NCBI GenBank assembly: GCA_016271365.2 | Contig: JADMNL010000028.1 | Span: 99,417,501-99,481,500, forward strand | Reading direction: 5' to 3' | Origin: Neoceratodus forsteri | Taxonomy: Eukaryota > Chordata > Ceratodontiformes > Ceratodontidae | DNA length: 64,000 nucleotides | In this document: positions 22,616 through 32,439 of the stretch, piece by piece | Numbering within the stretch: the stretch's first letter is position 1 | Layout of the letters: every line of letters begins with the position of its first letter | Program-made: the position numbers and the translations under genes | Notes under the pieces: generated by a model | What the model was told of the DNA's origin: nothing | Database searches by the model: none | What the model saw: only the letters and a program-made list of their open reading frames with translations

Positions 22616-23021
22616 CATAGAATTCAATATATAGAGAGAGGCTAGAGTGTGGACTCCAATGGCTTAGTTGAAGCCGTGTGTCCGCCATATTAGAGGAGGA
22701 TTGAGGTGCTGGAAGATAGCAGGAACCCTTCTTGACACTTAGATAGCAGCACCAGCACACTGTTCTGACAGCAATCTGCTGATCCAGTCGGGTAAGAAGC
22801 AGGTGACAAAAACAAGGTATGCTCATTTCTCCTCTGCTTGTATATGCAGTGGGTTACTTGAGTATTGTCAGAACAGTGTGCTGGTGCCATTATCTAAGTG
22901 TCAAGAAGGGTTCTTGCTATCTGCTGGCACCTCAGTCCTCCCCTAATATGGTGGACGCATGGCTTTAACTGAGCTACTGGAGTCCACACTCTGGCCCCTC
23001 TGTATACATTGAATTCTATGG
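22616..23021. mobile_element. ~406-bp palindromic element
   Basis: CATAGAATTCAAT at 22616 is the exact reverse complement of ATTGAATTCTATG at 23009. Further in, GTGTGGACTCCAATGGC pairs with GAGTCCACACTC, and CTTCTTGACACTTAGATA with TATCTAAGTGTCAAGAAG. Arms are about 150 bases around a loop of roughly 100 bases (22772-22868). No coding sequence is present. Confidence 0.88.
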
Positions 23022-23569
23022 TTCCGGTGGCATGGTGGAATAATGATGCCGTCAGCATGAGGCAGCCTCTTGTGTCTCTTTGGTAGCCGGATCAGTTGGT
23101 CACTGACCATTACTTACCGATCCAGTAGCCAGTCAGAGACTAAGGAAGCCTCATGAATAATTCATAAGCCTTACAATTAGTGTTAAGAATTTCAAACAAT
23201 TTCAGCACAGTCACAACAGAACAATATCTGGCACAATATAACATGGTTTAGTCCACGCAAACATAACAAACTCCTTTTTTTATTTTTGTTTGTATTGTAA
23301 TGTACTCTTCTGGGTCGTGCCTAAAAATAGACATTCTGTATCCCTAGTGCTCAAGGAAGAAAGGAAGGAAGGAATCCTTCTCTGTCTTCCATGGAACATG
23401 ACCCCATACGTGAACAGGTACTGGATGGAGCCAACAGTGGCTACCTGGGCATTATCATTATGTCTAATTTTTATTTTATTATTTGTGTTATGATGTGACT
23501 CACACATACATAGAGGCACACTCAATGTGTACATCGCACAAGATACATTGATATCCACATTGTCCCACC
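23022..23569. other. Unassigned stretch
   Basis: No recognisable feature beyond a GGAAGGAAGGAA run near 23356. Confidence 0.35.
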
Positions 23570-23670
23570 CAAGCATACACACACACACACACTTAACATT
23601 TGTTTTTCACTTGCATTTTGCTGCTGAATCCAATTACAGGCTGGGTACCCACTCTCACAATCTTCATTCA

Positions 23671-23708
<38 letters not shown>

Positions 23709-24076
23709 AGCATACCCAAGTCCAAACACAAGAAGTATCCACCCACGGTACGCCTATAGATGCATACATACACACAAACGTTTGCACTTATACACTCTTA
23801 CAGACCCATGCACACATATATGCCTACAGACATGCCTACAGTCACATGCTCACTTGCTCTTAGAGATGAAGGTACACATAAGACTTTAGAATCAGATGTT
23901 CGTACACATTCATCCTTACAAGTAGCCGCATGGACTTCACATATACCGCTACAAGGAGATGCATAAATACATTTACCCCTATAGACACATACACATATAC
24001 ATCCCTGCAGATGCATGCAGACATACACCCCTAGAGACGCATGCACACATACACCCATATAGATGCATACACACAT
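23570..24076. repeat. CA-rich microsatellite and ACACATA minisatellite
   Basis: (CA)n occurs at 23578-23592 and 23672-23707. 23760-24076 is an irregular array of CATACACATATA and AGATGCATACA words. The Tyr/His/Thr-rich open frames across it are repeat shadows. Confidence 0.9.
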
Positions 24077-24077
24077 A

Positions 24078-24155
24078 CACTCCTGCCTCACTTCCTGAAG
24101 TGTGCTGTTATTACACAGTAACGCACACTCTGTCATGCCTTGCTGCCTAATGATT
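24078..24155. repeat. Fold-back family B, half copy
   Basis: CCTGCCTCACTTCCTGAAGT, then GTTATTACACAGTAACGCAC and CTGTCATGCCTTGCTGC, match the right arm of the copy at 44965-45118 (GTTATTACACGATAACACAC, TTGTCATGCCTTATTGC). The left arm is missing, probably displaced by the CA-rich expansion. Confidence 0.6.
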
Positions 24156-24179
24156 TGCCTGATTGTCTGAATTGCAGTA

Positions 24180-24385
24180 TTTCTTGCTTTAAACTTAAAA
24201 CTACATAAACTTACGCCAGACAGTATTGTTTATCTTTATTGCACTACTGTACAACTGGTTTTAAAGGGATATTCGTACTGTATTGTGGTATCTTTATATA
24301 TGTACTGTATTACTGTTACTAAGCCTAGCTGAAAAACAGGACTTGTGAACCAGTCTAGTTTCCTGGTTTACCAAATAAATCAAAT
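24180..24385 (+). mobile_element. LINE 3' end fragment
   Basis: The end TTTCCTGGTTTACCAAATAA at 24360 resembles the hairpin-plus-AAATAAA tail of the 2A-LINE family (CCCGGTTACCAATTTTTAAA at 26486). Only the 3' untranslated region is present. Confidence 0.45.
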
Positions 24386-24394
24386 TCAGTCAAT

Positions 24395-25075
24395 GACCCT
24401 CAGGTCTTTTCCTCCTCCCCTACAGCAGTAATAGGAGCCCTACAAAGAGTGGAGGTCCTGCCTCTGTTTTTCCTTCCTAAATTTAGTACTTTACATGTGG
24501 TTACATTGAATCTGAGACACCAGGAGTCTGACCAATCACCCAGATTGTTCAGGACCTCCTGAATTCTGGGTATGCCTCCCCTCCTGACAGTGACACCAAC
24601 ACAGTGACCCACCAACCCATCAACAAAATCAACAGGTTGCCAACAGGTGCGCTGTTGGTGCATATTCTGAGGGCACACTGTCTCCCAGCTCTACCCCTCC
24701 CCAATCAACTACGACTGGAGTTGACAATCATAATTATGGTGGATGTGGGGGCAGGAACCCACATGGGGGGTCAGGAGGGAAAATAGGACTGGGAGACAGG
24801 GGGTTTATGTCAACCACAGTCGACATAAATCCCGTCAGTGAGATGCCGGCGACAAAAGTGTTGTTGAGCCGGCATCGTAGAGCCTGAATTTTGTCCCCCA
24901 TCCTCAAGGGTGTACACAGACATTGCCAGCTTACTGTCCTCTGCTAACTTAAGCAGCCTGCTAGAGCCTCCAGCTTCTAGAACATTAATAAAAATATTGA
25001 AAAGCAGTGGCTCTATCACTAATCCCTGAGGGACACCACTGTGTGTGCCTCTCCATGGGGAGTACAACGTTTAAG
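24395..25075 (-). mobile_element. CR1-type LINE fragment with an internal insertion
   Basis: Minus-strand 25067-24905 encodes GVPQGLVIEPLLFNIFINVL and then LLKLAEDSKLAMSVYTLEDG (RT motif C region, with FADD replaced by LAED). 24590-24440 resumes with EVLNNLGDWSDSWCLRFNVT. About 300 bases between them (24595-24893) do not match other CR1 copies and look inserted. Both ends of the CR1 are missing. Confidence 0.75.
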
Positions 25076-25653
25076 GAATATGATGTAGGCTGACTTAAGA
25101 TGTCAGTGTTATCTTCATGAGAGGGTATTGGTCTGTTGATGTCTTACAGGTGGCTCAGCTTTACTCTGCAGTCCTCTCACCCATCCCTCACACTTGGGGA
25201 ATCTTTTATACCATAACATGCACCTGGCAGAGGCTATATGAACTTAATTAGATGTATGAACTTTATTTTTTATGGAATAATACTTCAAACCCAGAGTACG
25301 CTGCTTCTCCTAGTACACCAATAAAGTTGCTGCAGTTTGCCCTTCCAGGTTTGGAGCATTTCCATGTGATGGGTTAGCACTAGTACTTAAAAATCTTTTT
25401 TAAGTATTTCTTCTAAACTGGTGAGTAAATAGGCTGTTACTCATCTTGTCTTTAGCATTCCATGTCACTAGCCTACCTCGGTGCACGTCTGTTCTGCGTG
25501 AACTGCTATTTTTTCCAACATCCTCATTTGACACCTTTATTCATGTATTCCCTCAAGGCAAAAAGCTGACAGGCTTTCTCATCACTGGCGACCAACATGC
25601 TTGTGCTGTCTCCAGCTGAATCACCTCCCTCTAGAACCTCCTCCCTTCTTGTC
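25076..25653. other. Unassigned stretch
   Basis: No recognisable coding or repeat signal. Confidence 0.35.
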
Positions 25654-26103
25654 AGCGTGGCTCAGTTGGTAGCACATCCGCCTCTAGACCAGAAGGTCGT
25701 GGGTTCTCGTCCCACACCAGGATTGGACTTGCACCTAAAAATCGCTGCCATTCGAGTGCGGTATTGGGGGGTGCTGTACTGCTGGGGTGTGCCGTCCTTC
25801 GGATGAGACGTTAAACCGAGGTCCCTTCTGCCCCATCCTGGTGTTGTCCTGGTGGATGTCCAGGTGGAAGTAAAAGAACCCAGGGCACTCTTCGCAAAGA
25901 GAAGGGAACATTCCCGGTGTCCTGGCCAACATTCTCCTTCCCATAAACCAGTTCATGCAATTACACAGGCTGTGTGTGGGTGATGATGTGCAATATGGCC
26001 GCCACCACACATTCAGTCACTTCACTACCAGTCTAGCATTGCTTGTAAAAGCACTTTGGGATATTGTGTATGAAAAGCACTATATAAATGCTGATTCTTC
26101 TTC
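25654..26103 (+). mobile_element. tRNA-derived SINE (V-SINE-like)
   Basis: The head has a clear pol III promoter: A box TGGCTCAGTTGG at about 25658 and B box GGGTTCTCGTCC near 25701, with tRNA-like spacing. The body contains GGATGAGACGTTAAACCGAG at 25800. The 3' part reads GCACTTTGGGATATTGTG and GAAAAGCACTATATAAATGC, which matches the conserved 3' tail of fish and shark SINEs thought to be borrowed from LINEs. It ends in a (TTC)n tail. It is not a functional tRNA gene because the anticodon and acceptor stems are not preserved. No target duplication was found. Confidence 0.85.
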
Positions 26104-26515
26104 TTCTGCACTCCATCTCTTACCGTTCCCAACCTCCCTTAAGCACCAGCTTAAACTCCTCCCACCTCCCTCTGGCACCTGACAGCTCCCTTCCCAACCT
26201 GCCTTTCCCTCCTCCCTTCCTATTTATGCCCCCTCCCTTGGGACGGTTATTTGCCTTCCATTTCTCAGCACTGTGATCATCAACCAGTTGCTTAATTTTT
26301 TTATTTCATGATGTAGAGTGCTTTCTTGCTCCTGATACCCATAACTTTAAAATTTTGCACCTTTCACCAAACTGCACTGCTGTTATTTTTACTTTATTTG
26401 TTTGCAGTCATCTGTTCTATTGTATTTGCGCAATGCTTTCTCCCCGGGACACACCGGGAAACAAGACTTGGCTCGGCATGCCTTTCCCGGTTACCAATTT
26501 TTAAATAAATAAATA
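26104..26515 (+). mobile_element. LINE 3' end of the 2A-LINE type
   Basis: The segment begins right after the SINE tail with pyrimidine-rich sequence and ends CCTTTCCCGGTTACCAATTT then (AAAT)n at 26503-26515, matching the end of the 2A LINE at 35670-35725. Part of the C-terminal coding region is suggested by the pyrimidine-rich 26120-26240, but no clean motif survives. Confidence 0.65.
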
Positions 26516-27167
26516 TTGCTAATGCTAGTGTCTGCCATTCCATAGTCTTGATTTTGTTTTTTTCTCTTTATACATAATTCCTGAAGAAGACATATGGTAC
26601 GTTCTAACTCTATTTTCTGTTTTCAGAATGCATTTAATATTAGTGCCAAACGTTGCTTGCACCGGGATAAAAGTTATGATGCTCAAACAGAAATGCAAAA
26701 TCACAGCACCTGCAACAAACTGGCCAATACATGGTGATGTAGTGAAATATTCTAACCAGTTTATTTCATGAAAACACGTGGCAAGGTAGACTTCCTAGGA
26801 CCCCCAGTACAAATGTCACAGCATCACAAAATGTATGGAAGTCTGATCAGCTGCCCTCCAGGGGCTCTGATGTCGGTCAGGTTCATCTTTGTAACTGCAA
26901 GTATGTATTTTGCACTTTATAATTTATATTACATAAAGTCATTTTCTGCAGTATGGCTTATCTGCACTGCCTTCTTGCTGATTTTCCTAGGGCAAGATGT
27001 ATGAACCGTGCAGGCAGCCAACTAGTGACATGTCAAGGAAACCGTGACACCTAAACATGCAGCACTTTAGGTTTTTTTTTTTGCTCTTACATTCTGTAGT
27101 CTTACTGTAACCAATGGCCAGAAGACTCATTAACATGAGAATTATAATAAAATAAGTAGGTAATAAT
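26516..27167. other. Unassigned stretch
   Basis: No recognised feature. An 80-codon frame from 26768 has no family signature. Confidence 0.35.
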
Positions 27168-27305
27168 CCTCAACATGGTGTGCATTATAGAATTTTAATG
27201 CACACCCTCAGTGTGGGATGCTTCAAAAAGGCCCTTGGGGTTTGTGTAGCATCCCACACCTCAGGTGTGCATTACATTCTTGTTATGCACTCCCCCCATG
27301 TATTA
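27168..27305. repeat. Fold-back family A, copy 1
   Basis: Left arm ATGGTGTGCATTATAGAATT … TAATGCACACCCTCAGTGTG pairs with right arm CACCTCAGGTGTGCATTACA … TTATGCACTCCCCCCAT. Between them are GGGATGCT and AGCATCCC. The architecture is the same as at 27740-27900 and 43165-43330. Confidence 0.85.
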
Positions 27306-27900
27306 TTCTATATATAATTAATGGCGTTTGTTTTTCCTGATAGGGAAACCCATGGCATAATTTGCCGTTATAAAGGAGTGTTTATAATGGCAAACATGCC
27401 TGGGGTTTCCCTTCTGCTGTGCATGCACCAGTGCCAGCTGACACTCTTCCACATCGCCAAAAGCCAACCTAATGCCGAGAGACCAGACCACCACTCAGAC
27501 TCGACAGTTAGTACAATTTCAAAAAAAAAAAAGAAACAAACGGCTGTACTAAAACTATTTAAACTGCCTCCTACTAAAAAACAACTGAAAAAGGAAAAAA
27601 AACAAGCCTTTCTTCCAGCAGCCACGTCCGACCACTGACCCTGCTGAAACCCAGTCAGACCACAGCTGCACGGAGACATCTTCTCTTTATTTTATATAAT
27701 TGCTGTGATGAAAAAATGAAATCCAGCAATTATATAAAACAAAATACGGGATGGTGCAAAAACTCGAATTTTACACACACTCTCAGTGTTGGATGCCTAG
27801 ATAAACCCCTTGAGCTTCCCTCTTGGGGTTTATGTGGCATCCAACACCTCGGGAGTGTGTAAAATTCCCATTACACACACACCACCCCATACTTTATTCC
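27306..27900. repeat. Composite fold-back element, family A
   Basis: 27322-27440 contains GTTATAAAGGAGTGTTTATA between inverted TTGCC/GGCAA words, followed by a GCATGCAC word. 27700-27750 is a fold-back of TTTATATAATTGCT/AGCAATTATATAAA. 27740-27900 is a third fold-back (GAATTTTACACACACTC … GAGTGTGTAAAATTC). The same three modules occur in reverse order and inverted orientation at 43165-43720. The A-rich middle (27510-27600) is low complexity. Confidence 0.8.
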
Positions 27901-28414
27901 ATACTTCATGTACAATGCAGGAGTGTAGTAAGGCACACGGTCAAAAGGGAAGTGCATTAAAATCCTGTAAAGCACACTCTAGAGAGGCTTATTACATGCA
28001 TAAAATAGCTCTAAGTATTTTTTTTTTGAGGGGGTGAGATTTAGCACCTGACCTGCATTTATAGAGATTTGATATACAGCCAGGTGACATCTCCCAGCCA
28101 ATGAAATTTCTAGATTTTTTTCTTGCCGTTTTATAAAGAGCTGGACTGTATCCTAGTTAGGCACTGAAGTAGCAGTAGGAGTTTGCTGCAACCTTATTTT
28201 ATAAACATCCGCTCACCTACCACGTAGTAGTAGAGGAGCAGTACTGTAGTACTAGACAGGACGTAGCTTTACTCTCCAAGCTGGGATATATTGAAATTGT
28301 GCATATATATACAGTAATAGGATCAACAGACATCACATGACGCCTACATTATTTTCTTTCAACCACTCATCTGACCCAAACAGCATAACTTTTATTCATT
28401 TAAAATCAGGTTAG
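27901..28414. other. Unassigned stretch with a diverged fold-back
   Basis: 27912-28005 has TAAGGCACACGGTCAAAAGG and AAAGCACACTCTAGAGAGGC, perhaps a diverged family B copy. The rest shows nothing recognisable. Confidence 0.35.
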
Positions 28415-29215
28415 TGCTAGCGTTGCTCGGATGTCCATTTTTTTAGATGGCTAGTTAGGCTATCTGACTGTAAGATTAAGATAAAATACTATATCCTACA
28501 AACCTCACATATTAACTCAGATTATAGGTATTCTAAAATCCTAAATCTGAATATCCTAAAATATCCAGTAGGAATTTAAGATATGCTAAGCTGAATGTGA
28601 TGATTTCCGGCATTATAAAATAAGCTTCAGAATCCTAGCAAGTTCATTGGTCTAAACACATCACCTGACTATTCATTAATCTCTGGTATACAAGCAGTTC
28701 ATAACTAACCTGCCCTAATTTACCTAGTAACAGCATAACTAAATTAAAAATAAAAAAATACAAATGTCCACTTTTTAAACACAAAAACCTACAGCATGGA
28801 CATTGGTTTATTTAAAATAAATGCACTTCCTGGTTTGTTCAAAGGCACTCGTTCTTTGTTATCAAGCTCATATATTCGACCTAGCAGTAACCAGACTAAA
28901 TGAAAATAAACCTTTTTTCCATTACAAAGAAAATATTTTCCATTTTATAAGCACAATATCCCACTACAGGGCATGGATTTCTTGAGAATTAATGCACTTC
29001 TTGGGTGCGTTGAACGTCATTCAGCTGTTGGTCTGGTGCTTTCTAATTCACCTGGGGTGTGCATTCATTCTCTAGAAATCCATGCTTTGTTATGGGTTGT
29101 TGCTTACATATCTGACAGTCAAATCAAATGTAGATTTGGATACAGATTATCTTAATATCCGACTGTCCTAAGTTAGATCTGATTTTGAGATATTCAAGGA
29201 TCCCTAGTCAGCACC
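28415..29215. mobile_element. TIR element carrying tandem and fold-back repeats
   Basis: The left end, GTGCTAGCGTTGCTCGGAT followed by AGATTAAGATAAAATA, is matched approximately in inverted orientation by 29125-29215 (ATTATCTTAATATC … AGGATCCCTAGTCAGCAC). Inside are two ~160-bp units (ACCTAGTAAC at 28722, ACCTAGCAG at 28879) and a fold-back (GCATGGATTTCTTGAGAATT at 28971 against GAATTC…TTCTCTAGAAATCCATGC ending 29084). The tandem-plus-fold-back core is shared with 7950-8820. Confidence 0.6.
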
Positions 29216-29224
29216 TATTTTATT

Positions 29225-29365
29225 AGCGAGTGTGAGGTCATAGGGAGTATACGCACTCCTCGAGTGGTTAAAGGCATCAGTTGTGCCTCGCGCCTAACAA
29301 CCCTGTGAGGCATGCATGTATTCCCTTATGACTGCACGCCCTGTCACGTGTTATCCCTCTCATAC
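29225..29365. repeat. Fold-back family B-like copy
   Basis: GAGTGTGAGGTCATAGGGAG and GCACTCCTCGAGTGG on the left face ATTCCCTTATGACTGCAC and GCACGCCCTGTCACG on the right, with CATCAGTTGTGCCTCGCGCC in the centre. It is a diverged member of the family at 44965. Confidence 0.55.
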
Positions 29366-29621
29366 TGAATGGCACAATTACACTGCAGGTTATTTGATTC
29401 TATTTGTATTTGTTTGATCTAGTATGCGGGCTTGGATGGACCCAATTTTAGCCACACCTGAGTACATCACAGAAGACAATACAATTACAAAAAAAAAACT
29501 TTAAATAGCAATACAAATTAAACATTTACAAATAGCACTTAATTTAGAAGAGCTTTGCAACTATGCACACACTCTTGAGTGCCTGACAGTGCAGTGGAAG
29601 GTTGTCCTAAAGAAAAAGGCT
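29366..29621. other. Unassigned AT-rich spacer
   Basis: Nothing recognised. Confidence 0.35.
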
Positions 29622-30729
29622 AATATACGAACATATGAAAATGCCAGCAGAAACAGGCCTCATGGTCTATCAAGTTTGCTAGATTGTGCAGCTAGCCCCT
29701 TAAGTTGCAGCTGCCCCACCCATCCCTGCCCATCTTTACCCCCCTTACTCCGTCCCAACCCCTCTTAAAACTGCCCACCATCCTACAGTACACCACCTCC
29801 TCTGGCAGAGTATTCCACCTGTCCACCATCCGTTCTGTGAAAAAATGCCTCCTGATTTCCCTCCTGAATCTTCTCCCTCTAACCTCAGCTGATGCCCTCT
29901 CGTATCCCTTCCTCTTCTAATCTGGAAAATCCATTCTGTATTAGTCTTATTTAGCCCCTTTATGTATTTAAAGGTTTCAGTCATATCCCCCTATCCCTCC
30001 TCTCCTCCAGAGAGTACATGTTCAGCTTGCCCAGCCTAACCTTGTAGGACTTTCCTTCCAATCCCTGGATCATCTTTGTCGCCCTCCTTTGTACCCCTTC
30101 CAACAATTTGATGTCCTTCTTCAGGAATGGGCAGCAGTACTGCACGCAGTACTCCAGGTGCAGCCTGACCAGAAACCTGTACAGGGAGAGTATCACCTCT
30201 CTATTTCTGAAGGAGATTCCCCTCGCTATACATCCCAGCATCCTGTTGGTTTTTGCTGCCACCCTCCTACACTGAGCTGAGTTGTTCATGCTACCCGTTA
30301 TAAGCACCTCCAGATCCTTTTCCTCCTCGGTGGTTTCCAGCTGTACCCCTCCCAGCTTATAGCTCCTCCCCTGGTTCCTAGCTCTGAAGTGCAGTACCTT
30401 GCACTTCTTGGCATTGAACCCCAACTGCCACTTTTTCAACCACTACTGTAGTGTGGTCAGGTCCTCCTGCATCCCCTTCCACCCTTCAATGTCATCTACC
30501 ACAGCTCCCATCTTCATATCATCTGCAAACAGACTGATCTTACTCCAGATCCCGTGCGAGATATCAGCTTTGAATATCTCAAACAGCACTGGTCCTAGTA
30601 TTGATCCCTGTGGCACCCCACTCATCACCTCTCTCTCTCAATGATGAGAGTTCTCCCCCACTACCACCCTTTGCTGCCTTCCATTCAGGCAGTTGGTTAT
30701 CTATTTGACCATATTTGTTCCCACCCCAG
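29622..30729 (-). mobile_element. CR1-type LINE, 3' half of a split copy
   Basis: Minus strand 30628-30443 has MSGVPQGSILGPVLFEIF and ISLFADDMKMGAVVDD. Frame 30439-29981 (152 codons) covers the thumb, VRLHLEYCVQYC and RRATKMIQGLEGKSY. 29984-29745 gives TETFKYIKGLNK and the final C-terminus. The 3' tail is TACGAACATATGAAAATGCC at 29624 on the + strand. The copy stops abruptly at 30729, where the 2A LINE begins, and its 5' continuation resumes at 35726 beyond an imperfect ten-base duplication. Confidence 0.9.
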
Positions 30730-30737
30730 TCTGCCCC

Positions 30738-31290
30738 CATGGAGCTGCTCCTCATCCCCTGCCAGCAACAAAAGCCTCCCTCCCTCTGGGCAGTCCACCC
30801 CCAGGGAGCTGTTCCTCGCCTGCTGCCAGCAACAAAAGCCTCCCTCCCTCTGGGCAGTCTGCCCCCACAGAGCTGCTCCATGCCCGCCACCAGCAACAAA
30901 AGCATCCCTCCCTATGGGCAGTCCGCCCCCATTGAGCTGCTCCTCGCCTGCCGCCAGCAACGAAAGCCTCCCTCCCTCTGGGCAGTCCACCTCCACAGAG
31001 CTGCTCCTCACCTGCCACCAGCAATGAAAGCCTCCCTCCCTCCCTCCCTCCCTCTGGGCAGTCCACCCCATGGAGCTGCTCCTCACCCACCACCAGCAAT
31101 GGCTTCCCTCCCTCCTCTGGGCAGTCCACCCCCACGAGCTGCTCCTCGCCCACCACCAGCAACATAAGCCTCCCTACCTCTGGGCAGTCTGCCCCCCACA
31201 GAGCTGCTCCTCCTTGCCGCCAGCAGGAAAGCCTCCTCCCTCCCTCTGGGCAGTCCGCCCCTGGAGCTGCTCGCGCTTCGCCGCCAACAA
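30738..31290. repeat. 64-bp GC-rich tandem repeat, possible LINE 5' monomers
   Basis: Anchors GGAGCTG (30741), GGAGCTG (30805) and AGAGCTG (30869) are 64 bases apart. About eight to nine copies carry CTGCTCCTC, CCAGCAAC, AAAGCCTCCCTCCCTCTGGG and CAGTCC. The repeat starts at the LINE/CR1 junction and precedes the LINE coding region, so it may be a 5' promoter-monomer array. The 121-208-codon frames through it are repeat shadows. Confidence 0.85.
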
Positions 31291-31394
31291 AGGACAGACC
31301 CACGCCTGTCTCAACATCCTTTTTGAATTCTGGTGCCATTTTAAGCTGCGCCCTGCAACACCGTTTTCCCAAGGGCAAAGCCAGCAGGCAACTT

Positions 31395-31700
31395 TAAAAG
31401 CAATTTTAAGTGAAAGCGGACTGAATTGGTTTTAACATAGTTGACCAGTACAGCCTACTAATCGGGCACTTTCTGGCTTCTTCAGGCTCTAAATTTAATT
31501 TCTTGTGCCTGAGCAGTAATGAGCATTTTCCCACATTTAATTTTAAAGCAATTTTAAGCAAAAGCGAACTGAATTTGTTTTTAACCTAGTTGGCCAGTAC
31601 AGCCTACAATTCGGGCTCTTTCAGGCTTCTTCAGGCTCATATTTTAATTTCTTGTGCCTGTGCAGTTAATGAGAGTTTGCCTACATTTAATTTCTTTCTG
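31395..31700. repeat. Two ~150-bp direct repeats in the LINE 5' region
   Basis: AAAGCAATTTTAAG recurs at about 31398 and 31546. The following words (GCGAACTGAAT, GGCCAGTACAGCCTAC, TTCTTCAGGCTC, TTAATTTCTTGTGCCTG) repeat in the same order. It is likely part of the 5' untranslated region. Confidence 0.85.
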
Positions 31701-32439
31701 CATGGGCTTACCTTAATTCAGCACCCTGGGGCTTCCATCCAGAGTCAGTGTGTGCTAAGCTTCTAGTCCAGTGTTTCCTGATGTCACTACACGATGTGGC
31801 CCCACCCTGCCACCCTATCTGTGCAGTTTGCTTTATACAGTTAGTGCACCAATCAGATAAATTCTCTATCTGCCCATTTTCCCATTGGCTCTTTATAATC
31901 TTGCAGCGCTAGAGGGCCTAAATTGTTTGCCTCTGCATCCAATTTCACTTAAACCATCTGCTATTTATTCCACCCCATGCACAAAATCAAGGCAATTGTA
32001 ATACCCAAAAATATATTCTGCTGAATTCCCTGCAAATTATCCCTAGCTCTCCACCAGCTGCTATCCATTTCTACAGGCTGCTAGAGGCCACTGTCACACA
32101 TCTCTCAACTACTTATCGCCTTCCCCTGGCCACCATCAGTGTTCTCGCCCCCCCCCCCCATTCCTAACCCTGCTCTTTCCTTGCCCTCCTTCTCTTTATA
32201 CCTACTTTCCCTCCTGTTTAGCACCACCACATTCCAGCATCTCCCCTGCTGCCACCTGCCTCCCATACAACATATCTTCCCCTCCTCTGTCTCCCTACCC
32301 CCACAATCCCTCTTGTCCCCCTTACCACACCTTCCAAATACACCCTGGACTCCTAAATTGCTCCCTCATAAATACAGAAGTTATTCACCATTTACATCAT
32401 CTCGGACCCACATCGCGCCTCCCACCCCAAGGCTATTGA

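Noticed and set aside
23527..24136. His/Thr-rich and Cys/Val-rich small frames
   Set aside because: They are translations of CA and ACACATA repeats.
24395..25075. An intact reverse transcriptase
   Set aside because: The FADD motif has become LAED, about 300 bases are inserted and both ends are missing.
25654..25726. A functional tRNA gene
   Set aside because: A and B boxes are present, but the sequence continues into a SINE body and a full cloverleaf with acceptor stem is not evident.
30752..31378. A 208-codon Gly/Glu-rich minus-strand frame
   Set aside because: It lies across the 64-bp repeats and opposes the LINE direction.
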